Assembly (NCBI GenBank): GCA_025602915.1
Contig: JAHLJZ010000024.1
Location: 186,001 to 250,000, forward strand
Source of the DNA: Paraphysoderma sedebokerense
Taxonomy: Eukaryota; Blastocladiomycota; Physodermatomycetes; Physodermatales; Physodermataceae
Direction of reading: 5' to 3'
Length of the DNA stretch: 64,000 nt
The notes beneath the pieces were generated by a model that saw nothing but the letters and a program-made list of their open reading frames with translations, made no database searches and was not told the origin of the DNA. A program made the position numbers and the translations under genes. Positions 47,335-60,600 of this stretch are shown here, one piece after another (the stretch's first letter is position 1; every line of letters starts with the position of its first letter).

Positions 47335-50300
47335 ATGTGCGGAATACTGTTTGGTTGCTACATTGAACATACCAATGGGACGGATAAACTTTCTCTAGAT
47401 AACGTACGAAATTGGTTTTTCAATCTAATACTGATGCGTTGACGATGATTAACCATAAATTTCTTTCTTTCCCGACAACTATTACCTTCACCATGGATCC
47501 GTAATATGCGGTATATCAGTCTCCACTCTGGAATAGATTGCGTGAACTGAACAGACAAAGAGGTTCATATTTTCCCAATTTCTGACAATTATCGTCCCCG
47601 ATAAACTGACATCAATTCAATCATCACTTCTTTAACCCTTCTGCCGTCGCTTTATCCAATTATCAAATACTCGTAGGCCCCGATTCTCAGCAAACTTATT
47701 CAATTAGTATACCTATATCCTCTGATACCAATCTTGTATTGAAATTTCATAGTACAGTATTACACTTGCGGGGGGACACTGTAATTGCACAGCCGATTTT
47801 TGATGAAATTCATGGCGCCAAGACTGAAGGTATTGACGATTTAGAAAAAGGGAATATAGGATGTTGGAATGGCGAAGTATTTGGGGATATGGTATGATTC
47901 CTTTTTTGTGTTGTTAGATTATTGGGGTGGCGGTGATTTGTAGAGCTTTGATTCTATACTTCAATTTGACTTTATGATAGTTGTTGACTTTATGATAGTT
48001 GCTTTTGACATCTTGTTTTAAATGAATACTTTTGTCTCGATTAATACTTACTGAAACTATGACCGTTGTTTTGTGGATTATATAGGTGCCACCGGATCAG
48101 AACGATACCGAAATTGTAATGTCCAAGTTATTTGAGATTTTGAACGATAAGGCAGATGATGTTGCTGAAAAAACAAAGGTTACAGTTGAACAAAACAAAT
48201 TGAAAGAAATTTTGAATTTCTTCGAGCAACTAGAAGGCCCCTACGCATTTTTATTGTGGGAGGTAATTATTTCCGAGATTCTTTTGGTTTATTATCTGAT
48301 ACGGATAAGTTAACCAAAACCCTCTTTCAATTCACAGCATCGAACCCAAAAGTTATACTTTGGTCGTGACTATTTTGGGCGACGATCGCTGCTTTGGCAT
48401 TTTCCGAGTAATCCGAAATTGTCGTTACCTATTCCTTTTTCACCTTCAGATCAAGTTCGACCGTTTCGTCAGCTAGAACCTTTTATCATCAGTTCAATCG
48501 GAACTTTTGTTCACTCGCACCCATTGATATCGTCAAACAATGATTGCAGTAAAAATGAAAATGTTGATTTGATTCCGCATGGAGGATGTTTGGATGCAGC
48601 TGAATGTAAAGGATTCAAAGACCAGATTGATGAAAATGGAAAGAATTCATTCTGGGAAGAAATACAGGCAAACGGGATATATTGTCTGGATTTTGGCAAA
48701 ATTGTTGCAGATATGAAGGTTGGCCTTCGATTCGTCTCTGCGATCTGTCAAACCTGGCATTCTACATGTAACTTGTTCTAAATCGGCTTGTTAATTGACT
48801 TTCCCTGATTAGACCGACACTAGAACATTTGAAGATAGCTTACGATCTAATCTTCTGAAATACCCTTGGATTCAAGAGCGAAATTTTGTTGTCGATAGTG
48901 ATAAATACGAAGAGACAACACATTCATTAGTACGTCCAGCTTTCCTCGCTGTATAAAGCGCACATACTAAACATTTTTGTCAACCTCTAGACTCTTCCTT
49001 TCCCCCCGGTCAACCTATGTACCACTCGCATTCCTCCCCTTGATCCTTCCGTACCCTTGAATGTGTTACCAGATGTATTGCCGCATGAGTTATCTGCTGC
49101 GGTGGATGGTTTTTTGGATGTTCTGAAGGAAAGTGTGCGAAGTAGGGTGATAAATGTAACGAGACATAATACCGGGTAAGTGTCAACCGTTATCCTGCTT
49201 CATGCGTGTTCTCCAATCACGTCCATCATATTTCTGTGCCAGACTAACCCAAGTCTCTTCCAGATCATCTCCATCGTCTTCGTCCTCGGCCAAAATTGCA
49301 ATTCTATTTTCAGGCGGGATAGATTGTACCGTACTAGCGTTACTGACTCATCTGTGTATCCCTGAACACGAATCCATTGATTTATTGAATGTTGCTTTCG
49401 AGAATCCGAGGATTATGGAGGCCAGGAAGAAAGAACGCGAAAATGGAAAAGGGAAAGGGAAAAAGCGAAAAGGAAAATCAAAACAGAAAGGAAGCAATAA
49501 TAACGGAGATAATGATGATGTAGCCGCCAATGTGGGCGCAGAAAATTCTGAAGTAGGAATAGCAGAAGAAAAGTTTGAAAATGACGTAGTTAATAACGAC
49601 GAAGAAGTGAGGGAAGAAATCTATGATGTTCCGGACCGAAAAACGGGAAGACAAGGGTTGGAAGAATTAAGGTATGTTACGATTGTTGAGTTCAATGTCA
49701 TTTGTCAATACTAACCGGCGTAATTTCTGCAATCAAAAAGGCTACTTGCACCTAATCGACGTTGGAATTTTGTTGAAATAAATATACCATATTCAGAGGC
49801 AATGGATAAAAAACTTGATATATTAGAATTGATGAGCCCGCTAGATACTATTATGGACTTGGTAATTCTTTTAGTCTTTGCATAGGATGTGCGTACTGTC
49901 ACTGACAATTTTCATTTTCATAACAGTCTATCGCTATGGCATTTTGGTTTAGCGCTCGCGGAAAAGGTAACTTCCCAGTCTTATGTATTTCCTCGGCTAT
50001 CAATCTATTCGAAATACTGTTTAGCTTGACGTTTAACAACTCGATCAGGTTATATTCGCCGAGAGGGTAAGGCAGAGCCTTACGAAACACCAGCCAAAGT
50101 GCTGATATCGGGTTTAGGAGCAGATGAGCAGTTAGGTGGATATGGCAGACATCGGGTACAGTACAACAAAGAGAGTTGGGGAGGGCTGGCCAAAGAGATA
50201 AAAATGGATGTTGAAAGAATTTGGACAAGAAATTTAGGTTTGCCCATTCAATTTCTTAATTCTATTTTCTCTTGTAAACTAAACTCTTATCTTTATATGA

Positions 50301-50677
50301 ATAAAACGGACAAAGGTCGTGACGACAGAATCATTTCTTCCCATTCTCGCGAACCACGGTTCCCTTATCTCTCTGCCCCTGTCGTGAATTATTTATCGTC
50401 ATTACCAGTGTATCTGAAGTGTGACCCAAGATTCGATAAAGGGATAGGCGACAAGATACTAATTAGATTGCTAGCTAAAAAGTTAGGACTAGAAAAGACA
50501 AGCGTGGAAGCAAAAAGGGCGGTTCAGTTCGGCAGCAGGGTATGTATAAATTGTATAAATTATTTCGATTGCTGATGAAATATTATTCTTATGGCGGATA
50601 TGTTGCGTATGTAGACTGCAAAGATGGGCGAGACTTCAACGAAAGAAAAGGGAATGATGAAAGTAGATTTAGCATAA
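47335..50677 (+). CDS. Asparagine synthetase domain protein (ASNSD1-like)
   Basis: An Ntn-type class II glutamine amidotransferase domain followed by an asparagine-synthetase-like ATP-binding domain. The start MCGILFG gives the Cys2 that is the family nucleophile after Met removal. RGPDSQQTYS (about 47675), VLHLRGD and WNGEVFGD (about 47860) continue the first domain. The synthetase half shows ILFSGGIDCTVLALL (about 49300; PP-loop SGGxD), DLLNVAFENPRI, a Lys/Asp-rich insert (about 49425-49600), VPDRKTGRQGLEELR, LISGLGADEQLGGYGRHR (50100-50155), NLGRDDRIISSHSREPRFPYL and QFGSR, all as in ASNSD1. The last exon (50615-50677) reads TAKMGETSTKEK, matching the family C-terminus. Whether these proteins make asparagine is not established. 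The second exon is not resolved. Confidence 0.88.
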
Positions 50678-50872
50678 TTATGAGACATAGATGCATATTA
50701 GCACACAATAAATTAATTGAAGGTTCAACGCATTTCTGAATTGTATTAAAGCGGCGATTGTACCCAGCCACTCTTGACCTGCCGTTTCCGTGTTGAACAA
50801 AGTCTGAACGTTAAATTGCACCTACTTCATCTTCTTTTTTCATATTTTGCCATTCATCATATACATATAATT

Positions 50873-52706
50873 ATGTCAGAAGCGGAATCCTACATTTCTG
50901 CTGCTTTGAAAGCGTATGTCTTTGTCTACTCTATTCAAATGTTGGCTGGTAAATGAAAACAACCATGGAACGATAAAACTGACTTTTACTTGCTACTTGT
51001 ATTCGCAAATGCTTCGTAATTAAACCATGACAGTTTATCGAAACCATGGTATCCAGCTCCATTCTGGAAACCAGATTGGGAAACTGCAGCACAGAATTAC
51101 GAAAAAGCAGGTTCGTACGAAATGGTTCCTAATCGTTTAGTCTTTCGAAATCCATTGTCAGACAGAGTTTAATCCTTCTGTAATCTTCTCTCCTATTATA
51201 TGTTGTTATTAATCCTATTATAATGTTGTTAAATGATACTTGACAGCTGCGTTATATAAGAATGCTAAATCTCATGATAAAGCAATTGATACATATGTTA
51301 AAGCCGCGGAAGCTCAACGGTTATCGGATTCGTTCGTATTGTTTTCCACTATTTTTATTCGCTATGAATAGACACTTCGGGCTATCAACATTGCCGAATG
51401 AAAATTAAACAGTTATTTTTGCTTCTACTAACTCATTTGTCTTCATTCGTTTTCTTCTCCTACAATTTGCCCATCCGTGACTTGATTGCCCGTCATATTC
51501 TATAATACGTCAACACAACTAAAAATTGAAAACTAAAAGGCCGTACTTAGGTGCAAAAAATTTAGATTTAGCAGCGCAGTTAGCAGTGCAAGCCAAGCAG
51601 TTTGATAAAGCCGCGGAACTATATAAACAGGCTTCGCAGTTATTCTTGTTGAATAATACGCCTGATAGAGCAACTGAGACTTTAGAGAAGGGAGCAAGGT
51701 AAGGAGGATGATAGCCATTTTTCTTCTCACAATACCTTTTCTCCAATCCCTTTGTGCTGAAACTGATTTAATTGGGACACTTGCTGATGCGTTACTTGTG
51801 ATTTCAGGGCGGTAGAAGCAACTGATATTGATAAATGTATTGCCTTGTATATGGAGACTTGTGATATGTACGAAGAACAAGAAAGGCAAAGATTGGCTGT
51901 GGATACATTTAAACGAACATTGGCGGTTTTACTCAAAAACAAACGGTAAGTTAAAACTAGGTGGAACTACAGTGTAATCATTCATTTATGTTGATCTATC
52001 CAAACCTATAGGTATCCGGAAGCTGTAAATATACTCCAACGACTCTACTCCATTTACTCCAAACTATCTCAGCGGCCTGGTCAATCCAAAACTGCTTTGT
52101 CCCTGGTCATTGTATTGCTGGGTATGGGAGATGAAGTCGAAGCTGGAAAGTCGTTTGAGAAGTTCGTGGATGAATTAGGGATGGTAGATGAAGTGAAAAT
52201 TGCCAGTGAATTACTTGATGCATTTGATAAACGAGATCAAGATGCCGTGGAGGCCGCAGTGAAACAGCAGAGCATGAATTTTTTGGACAACGAGGTTTGT
52301 GTTTTTGCCTTTATTTATAACTACTTTGTCGGAAATAACTGAATATTACATTGATTCCGCTTGTTCACCATGGGCTCAGGTAATCCGACTAGCCCGCTCA
52401 CTTCGAGTGATGGGATCTGGACCCACAATTACAGCGACCCCGACAGTCGCTCCGCCAAAAATGTCGCAACCGGATCTTTCCCGGGCAGCACTCTTCTCTC
52501 CTACGTCCATTTCACCTACTACTCCGTTCCCACCTTCGTCCACAGCTGCACAAACGTCTCAACCTGCACCGGCACCATCCACTGCAGGGTCGACCCCACA
52601 AATTGCTGGTGTGCCAGGGGTCGTTACAGGACCACCGCCCCCTGTACCAGTGAAGTCATCGCATCCCAGCCTGGCCGAAGATTTGGAGGAAGGCGGTTTT
52701 TGTTAA
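50873..52706 (+). CDS. Gamma-SNAP, SNARE disassembly adaptor
   Basis: TPR-like helical adaptor that bridges SNARE complexes to the NSF ATPase. Short first exon 50873-50913 (MSEAESYISAALKA), then LSKPWYPAPFWKPDWETAAQ from 51034, ALYKNAKSHDKAIDTYVKAA, YLGAKNLDLAAQLAVQAKQF, NTPDRATETLEKGAR, YPEAVNILQRLYSIYSKLSQ and DEVKIASELLDAFDKRDQDA. This order, and the acidic end SLAEDLEEGGFC, match gamma-SNAP rather than alpha-SNAP; human gamma-SNAP ends YSGGLC. An unusual Pro/Thr/Ala-rich spacer (about 52420-52650) separates the helical core from that tail and is longer than in animals. Intact. Confidence 0.9.
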
Positions 52707-53843
52707 TATTGATAACAATACAAGTATAATTATGCGGGCCGAATCATCTTGTTAAGCAGAACACAATTAATGTAAGGTATTCACAATAAATATTATCGTT
52801 GCAGCATAAACGCTCAGTGTCAGCATTTAATGAAAATCTGCTTTTTTTTCGGCATCGAACCTATAAAGTCTGGTTCTCCGCTTCAGCAGTAGTCGGTCCC
52901 TGACAATCAATGTATTTGTTTTCCTCAGGCAATCCAGTGTGTGGCGTCATACATCATAATCATTCGGGATCACATAGAGAACTGCAAGTATAATCGATCC
53001 GGAGGGTTTAACTCGGGCATCAAATTAAATTAGAAATGAATCTCAGTGCAGCAAGCGAATCGGCTCGAATTCAAAATCAATCGAAAATTTTCGATCCACA
53101 CAACTAAAAATTCGAAACTGATAAGTCAGAAGGCAAATCGTAAATTAAATGCGATCCGCTTGCAGCCCTTCATGAATCTTAAAACTTTTGTGCAGATTAA
53201 AATACAACGAGGCCACTCTAACAGGGATCACCATGCTATGCATCGGTAATTGTCAAAATTTAAATTTCGATGCGAATGAGGAATTTAAAGACGTGACCAG
53301 CGTTATTCGTCATTGGAGGAAATCAATAAACTGAAGCGATGAACGAATGAGAGGGGTGAGAAGGGGTGCAATGAGGTTCAATAGTTTGTTCGCGGCGTTC
53401 TTAATAATCAAAGGTGACAGTACATCGAATGATTGAAATGTACTACAAACTCAACAATAGGAACTTGCGTCCCATGAACGCCTTAGGACCATCAAAAACG
53501 AGAATGTCTGGCGGATGACAGTAAGGGCGGTTTTATAGCATTGTTTGCGGCATATTGACTGTGCTAACACACATTGTGCTCGATATTGGATTTGCAGACA
53601 CAGCAAGGTAGCAACCATGGATGCGGCAAGCGTGACGTCATAGGTGCGTAAGTAGCGGTCTGCTTGGTTACATCCACTCTTCCGCCCATTATGGCGCGCC
53701 GGATGCCCTTGAAACTGGGGACAATCAACTCCATTCTTAACTCTTCTTGGGCCCTTCGAATGATGAGGCGGACTTCCTTCCATTTCCTTTAGTCGTCTCG
53801 TCACCACAAAAAAAAAGGAACTGTTGACATCCTTGGCCGGAAC
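52707..53843. other. Intergenic before HK5; the tandem repeat begins at 53127
   Basis: No gene supported. From 53127 on, the sequence is the first copy of a 4,454-bp duplication. A 118-codon minus-strand open frame (53451-53807) looks like chance. Confidence 0.5.
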
Positions 53844-56800
53844 ATGGAGGCCTCAGAAGTAACTCATTCTCTCGAATGCCTTCAGGTCTGGCTGCCGGTA
53901 TATACCATAGAAATCGTCCTTACAACTGCATATATCGTAATCTTCACTTGTGTTTATATAAGAACCCCAGCGCCAAAGAGATGGACAGTGACCTTTTCTT
54001 TGATCGCTGTGATGGTACGACTTCAATGGATTTCGCTTCTTAAATTGGATGATCGAGCTAATGTCAATTATTATTTCATTTTAGATCTTCGTCAGTGTTG
54101 TGAATAATATCGTAACTATAAGGCGAGAGTGGGTCATTCTGCTTAAAGACTATACTCCTGGCCGACAACTTTACGTTTACACTATCCCACAAACATTACT
54201 ACTATTTCTTGAAATTTCGTTGGGCGAGATTAGTTTATTTCGATATTTGTATCTGCTTTATCCACCCAAAAAATCCCGCATCATTCTCGGCACCGTTGGA
54301 ATCGGGATTTTTATTCGAATCATAACTCACTTGACAGGAAGCATATTTACCATCCTCAGTGCACTAAGTCCCGATCGTTCTAGATATGCGACGGGGTCAA
54401 AAGTGTGCGGAGTAATTGCTGCTGTCTTCCTCGTGTTAAATTCAATAGCAATGAGTCTTCTCTTCGTCTATTATTATATTTCAAAATTAAAGTACGCCCG
54501 CGCTCATAGAAAATTTCTCAAAATCCTCGGACGCATCGCTATCAACCATGCTCTCGTTCCGACACTATTCGTCTTTCCACTGCTCTACGTCATGTTCATT
54601 AGATCTAAAGTGCAGATAGATATTGAAGGCGGATTTACGTGGAATGACTTGGCGGCGATGGTCATGTTACCATTGTTTCGGTTCTTTTACATCATACCAA
54701 TTGCCTACGCAATGTATCTTTTTAATCTTGGTCCTCGGTATTTCCAAGCTCGAAAAATCAATTCCCGCGAAAAGCACGACGCAGTTGAAATAGTACAAGC
54801 GTTTAGGGAAGAGAAGGAACCAGAATCTATCGTTGAAGTTTTCCTCAAAGAAATTTACCTTCGCTTGGGTGCCATTAGTGGAAATATTTTTTCTTATACA
54901 GATGATCACAAGTTTGAATCTTCGTGTCAGTTTGTTTTAGATGTGAACGCCGATGCAGCGGATGTGGCGTTTGATCCAGTCGTTGAAGACGATCAAGTAG
55001 TACCGACATCCGTTCTAAGATTGGCGTTAAAAACCAATAAGACAGTGATTAAAAGTTATGACGAACCGTGTGATGGTGATGAAGAAGAAGGTCGAGATAC
55101 ATCAGGATTGAAGAAATATGCTCACGAGAAGCAGACTAGATCCATTATTTGTGTTCCCTTGATTGATCGATTTCGTAGTGTCTTCATTTGCATCGACAGG
55201 TTTGTGTGATCTTACATTTTAGCCCAATGGACAATTAGCATCTAATTATTTTAAATATTACAAGTATCCGGGATGTTTTTGTCGATACCGTATCTGCCAC
55301 AGATATCTATATTTTAGAACTGCTATGTCAACAATTGATTGTAACTTTGGAAAATTCGAGGTTTGTCGTGACTGCGCTATTTTATGCTATCCGCTCTCTT
55401 CTAACTCACTGGATTAATGTAGGCTTTTTGCCGATTTGGCCAAGATGAATCTCGAACTGGACCGCAAAGTTGCAGATAGGACTGAAGCGTTAGAGAAACA
55501 GAAATTAGAAATCGAACAAGCTAGGTTTAGGGCAGAAGAATGTGCGAAGAGCAAATCTGTGTTCTTGGCTAACATGAGTCATGAAGGTACTTTTCTGTCT
55601 TGAATTGGTAGAACTAAGATATTCGCGGTGTTTCTAATTTGATGATTTTACCTAGTTCGAACGCCGGCCTCTCAAATTCTGGGTGCAACCGAGGTAAGTA
55701 TTAACTGTCAGATAGCCCAATCTTGGCATTAGAATTTAATAATCTTTTTTTTCGGAATAGATGCTCTCTGAGTCCTCACTCACCCAAGAACAGATTGATT
55801 ACGTTAAGATAATCAATCATTCTGGCAAACTGTTATTGAATTTGCTGGTACGTGACAATTTAGGTCATTCTCATTCTGATTTTCATTCTTCTGACACAAT
55901 TCCCTTTCGTAATAGAACGACATTCTTGACCTCTCAAAACTAGACAGCAATAAGCTTAAGTTGGAATACTCCGAGTTCGATCTACATCAAACCGTTAAAA
56001 TCAGCGTTGAAGCTTTCACGGTAACGAAACCATTGTGTTTGGCGTACCTTGTCGACGACGATCTACCAAAAATGGTGGTTGGTGACGGTAAGCCAAATTC
56101 ATTGGGATATTCAATCGTGTCTGAGTTTTTGCTGACACCTCGTATTTAATTCGTCCTCAGCTATGCGTCTTCAGCAGATTTTTACGAATTTAATATCAAA
56201 CTCCATTAAATTTACAGAAGCTGGTCACATTGTACTACATACTCAAACTAAACTCGTTTCTTCGGGCCAACACGAATCCATTTACGACGTTACGTTCGCG
56301 GTGACAGGTGTGTATCAGGTATTCAATTAAGTTTGTAGAATTATTGCTTATTTGATGTTTGAAGATACCGGCATTGGAATCGCTCCCGATCGACTCGAGA
56401 TTATATTTCAACGGTTTGAACAAGAAAATGTTTCGATCAGTAGAGCCTATGGCGGAACAGGTATGTTTTTGTATGTTTAGATATATTCTTTTTTCCCGAT
56501 TTTTAACATTATCAATCTTAGGTCTCGGTTTGGCGATATCTCAAGGTAAAATTTATATGTGTTCAGAGCGACAACAGCGCATTTGAATAACCACATCACA
56601 TTCATAGAATTATGTGGACTCATGGGTACGAAACTCTATGCCCGGTCAGAACTCGGTTATGGCTCAACTTTTTACTTCACTCTACGACTGCCATCGCCGA
56701 CACCTCATAATTCGCGACTCTCAAATGCGACACATTCTGAAAAACGTCCTCACTCAAATATCAAAGCACTTTTGCTGTACCCGAACGATAATGTGCTAAA

Positions 56801-57580
56801 ATTTGAGAATTCTGGGAAACCTTTAGTGCAGGTACAACTCGAAAACTACGGGATCCAGGTGTCGACGATGGAAGTGCCCATTGGAACAGATACTCCAGAT
56901 GCCGTGACATTTAATCTCGTTTCCTCATCATCTTACGATTTCGTTGTCGTCGATATAAGCACACCATCCAGTGATCATGTGAGGCAGGTTCTCGCTAATC
57001 TGACTTTTCAACTATCGACAATATCGACGAAATCATTCATAGTTCTAAAACCTCAAACTGATTCACCCGATACATCAAGTAAATTTGTGTTAAAGGAGAA
57101 TCAGTTTCTCAAGATTTTAAGATTTCCGTATAAACAAACTTCTTTAATACAAGCTGTCGCTGAAGTTACCAGCAAACTACCGGAGCCAAGTAAAAGGCGA
57201 CGTTCGATAACATTACAAGGGACTGAGCTAACGGCCAGGAAGAACTTGAAAATTCTATTAGCGGAAGACAACATGTAAGTGTAATCTTTTCGTGTATATT
57301 TCGATTTCCAATATTTCGGCTTTTAAAATACTAACCCCCGGTTGTGATTTTCAGTGTAAATCAGAAAGTTTTAAGGGCGATGTTTTCCAAACTCGGTTAC
57401 CAAATCGATATAGCGAATAATGGAGCTGAAGCTGTTGAAACTGTAAAGGAGGTCGATTACGATGTGATTTTTATGGATGTCCGGTAAGATTGTCTCTCAG
57501 ACATTTTCTGTTGATTTTGATGGAGGAGAGGGTTGAAACTCACTCTATTACTTTAGAATGCCGATCATGTCGGGGCTCGA
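53127..57580 (+). repeat. 4,454-bp tandem duplication, copy A
   Basis: Copy A and copy B (57581-62034) run head to tail at a constant offset of 4,454 bp. Every open frame and all non-coding stretches I compared are identical. The junction at 57580/57581 joins the middle of the receiver exon (TCGGGGCTCGA) to DNA from upstream of the gene (CAGAAGGCAA), with no obvious shared bases. Confidence 0.95.
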
Positions 57581-57602
57581 CAGAAGGCAAATCGTAAATT
57601 AA
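53844..57602 (+). CDS. 7TM hybrid histidine kinase HK5, receiver truncated by the duplication
   Basis: Same protein as HK6 up to 57580. Exon 1 is 53844-54014, exon 2 54085-55199. It has seven membrane segments, a GAF domain, linker, H-box (SHE near 55585, then VRTPASQI), N-box (MRLQQIFTNLISNSIKFT), DTGIGIAPDR, the G2 microexon at 56522-56545, a pseudo-receiver and the first half of the receiver (LLAEDN, FMDVR, MPIMSGL). At the junction the frame runs into repeat DNA and ends after seven foreign codons (stop 57600-57602). Lost are about 60 residues with the conserved Ser/Thr and Lys (LSKPV), so phosphotransfer to its own receiver is probably lost. The sensor and kinase parts look intact. Confidence 0.85.
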
Positions 57603-60600
57603 ATGCGATCCGCTTGCAGCCCTTCATGAATCTTAAAACTTTTGTGCAGATTAAAATACAACGAGGCCACTCTAACAGGGATCACCATGCTATGCATCGG
57701 TAATTGTCAAAATTTAAATTTCGATGCGAATGAGGAATTTAAAGACGTGACCAGCGTTATTCGTCATTGGAGGAAATCAATAAACTGAAGCGATGAACGA
57801 ATGAGAGGGGTGAGAAGGGGTGCAATGAGGTTCAATAGTTTGTTCGCGGCGTTCTTAATAATCAAAGGTGACAGTACATCGAATGATTGAAATGTACTAC
57901 AAACTCAACAATAGGAACTTGCGTCCCATGAACGCCTTAGGACCATCAAAAACGAGAATGTCTGGCGGATGACAGTAAGGGCGGTTTTATAGCATTGTTT
58001 GCGGCATATTGACTGTGCTAACACACATTGTGCTCGATATTGGATTTGCAGACACAGCAAGGTAGCAACCATGGATGCGGCAAGCGTGACGTCATAGGTG
58101 CGTAAGTAGCGGTCTGCTTGGTTACATCCACTCTTCCGCCCATTATGGCGCGCCGGATGCCCTTGAAACTGGGGACAATCAACTCCATTCTTAACTCTTC
58201 TTGGGCCCTTCGAATGATGAGGCGGACTTCCTTCCATTTCCTTTAGTCGTCTCGTCACCACAAAAAAAAAGGAACTGTTGACATCCTTGGCCGGAACATG
58301 GAGGCCTCAGAAGTAACTCATTCTCTCGAATGCCTTCAGGTCTGGCTGCCGGTATATACCATAGAAATCGTCCTTACAACTGCATATATCGTAATCTTCA
58401 CTTGTGTTTATATAAGAACCCCAGCGCCAAAGAGATGGACAGTGACCTTTTCTTTGATCGCTGTGATGGTACGACTTCAATGGATTTCGCTTCTTAAATT
58501 GGATGATCGAGCTAATGTCAATTATTATTTCATTTTAGATCTTCGTCAGTGTTGTGAATAATATCGTAACTATAAGGCGAGAGTGGGTCATTCTGCTTAA
58601 AGACTATACTCCTGGCCGACAACTTTACGTTTACACTATCCCACAAACATTACTACTATTTCTTGAAATTTCGTTGGGCGAGATTAGTTTATTTCGATAT
58701 TTGTATCTGCTTTATCCACCCAAAAAATCCCGCATCATTCTCGGCACCGTTGGAATCGGGATTTTTATTCGAATCATAACTCACTTGACAGGAAGCATAT
58801 TTACCATCCTCAGTGCACTAAGTCCCGATCGTTCTAGATATGCGACGGGGTCAAAAGTGTGCGGAGTAATTGCTGCTGTCTTCCTCGTGTTAAATTCAAT
58901 AGCAATGAGTCTTCTCTTCGTCTATTATTATATTTCAAAATTAAAGTACGCCCGCGCTCATAGAAAATTTCTCAAAATCCTCGGACGCATCGCTATCAAC
59001 CATGCTCTCGTTCCGACACTATTCGTCTTTCCACTGCTCTACGTCATGTTCATTAGATCTAAAGTGCAGATAGATATTGAAGGCGGATTTACGTGGAATG
59101 ACTTGGCGGCGATGGTCATGTTACCATTGTTTCGGTTCTTTTACATCATACCAATTGCCTACGCAATGTATCTTTTTAATCTTGGTCCTCGGTATTTCCA
59201 AGCTCGAAAAATCAATTCCCGCGAAAAGCACGACGCAGTTGAAATAGTACAAGCGTTTAGGGAAGAGAAGGAACCAGAATCTATCGTTGAAGTTTTCCTC
59301 AAAGAAATTTACCTTCGCTTGGGTGCCATTAGTGGAAATATTTTTTCTTATACAGATGATCACAAGTTTGAATCTTCGTGTCAGTTTGTTTTAGATGTGA
59401 ACGCCGATGCAGCGGATGTGGCGTTTGATCCAGTCGTTGAAGACGATCAAGTAGTACCGACATCCGTTCTAAGATTGGCGTTAAAAACCAATAAGACAGT
59501 GATTAAAAGTTATGACGAACCGTGTGATGGTGATGAAGAAGAAGGTCGAGATACATCAGGATTGAAGAAATATGCTCACGAGAAGCAGACTAGATCCATT
59601 ATTTGTGTTCCCTTGATTGATCGATTTCGTAGTGTCTTCATTTGCATCGACAGGTTTGTGTGATCTTACATTTTAGCCCAATGGACAATTAGCATCTAAT
59701 TATTTTAAATATTACAAGTATCCGGGATGTTTTTGTCGATACCGTATCTGCCACAGATATCTATATTTTAGAACTGCTATGTCAACAATTGATTGTAACT
59801 TTGGAAAATTCGAGGTTTGTCGTGACTGCGCTATTTTATGCTATCCGCTCTCTTCTAACTCACTGGATTAATGTAGGCTTTTTGCCGATTTGGCCAAGAT
59901 GAATCTCGAACTGGACCGCAAAGTTGCAGATAGGACTGAAGCGTTAGAGAAACAGAAATTAGAAATCGAACAAGCTAGGTTTAGGGCAGAAGAATGTGCG
60001 AAGAGCAAATCTGTGTTCTTGGCTAACATGAGTCATGAAGGTACTTTTCTGTCTTGAATTGGTAGAACTAAGATATTCGCGGTGTTTCTAATTTGATGAT
60101 TTTACCTAGTTCGAACGCCGGCCTCTCAAATTCTGGGTGCAACCGAGGTAAGTATTAACTGTCAGATAGCCCAATCTTGGCATTAGAATTTAATAATCTT
60201 TTTTTTCGGAATAGATGCTCTCTGAGTCCTCACTCACCCAAGAACAGATTGATTACGTTAAGATAATCAATCATTCTGGCAAACTGTTATTGAATTTGCT
60301 GGTACGTGACAATTTAGGTCATTCTCATTCTGATTTTCATTCTTCTGACACAATTCCCTTTCGTAATAGAACGACATTCTTGACCTCTCAAAACTAGACA
60401 GCAATAAGCTTAAGTTGGAATACTCCGAGTTCGATCTACATCAAACCGTTAAAATCAGCGTTGAAGCTTTCACGGTAACGAAACCATTGTGTTTGGCGTA
60501 CCTTGTCGACGACGATCTACCAAAAATGGTGGTTGGTGACGGTAAGCCAAATTCATTGGGATATTCAATCGTGTCTGAGTTTTTGCTGACACCTCGTATT

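Noticed and set aside
53451-53807. 118-codon open frame on the minus strand before HK5 (and its copy at 57905-58261)
   Set aside because: No domain, no conservation apart from the exact duplication, unusual composition; lies in the promoter region of the kinase gene.
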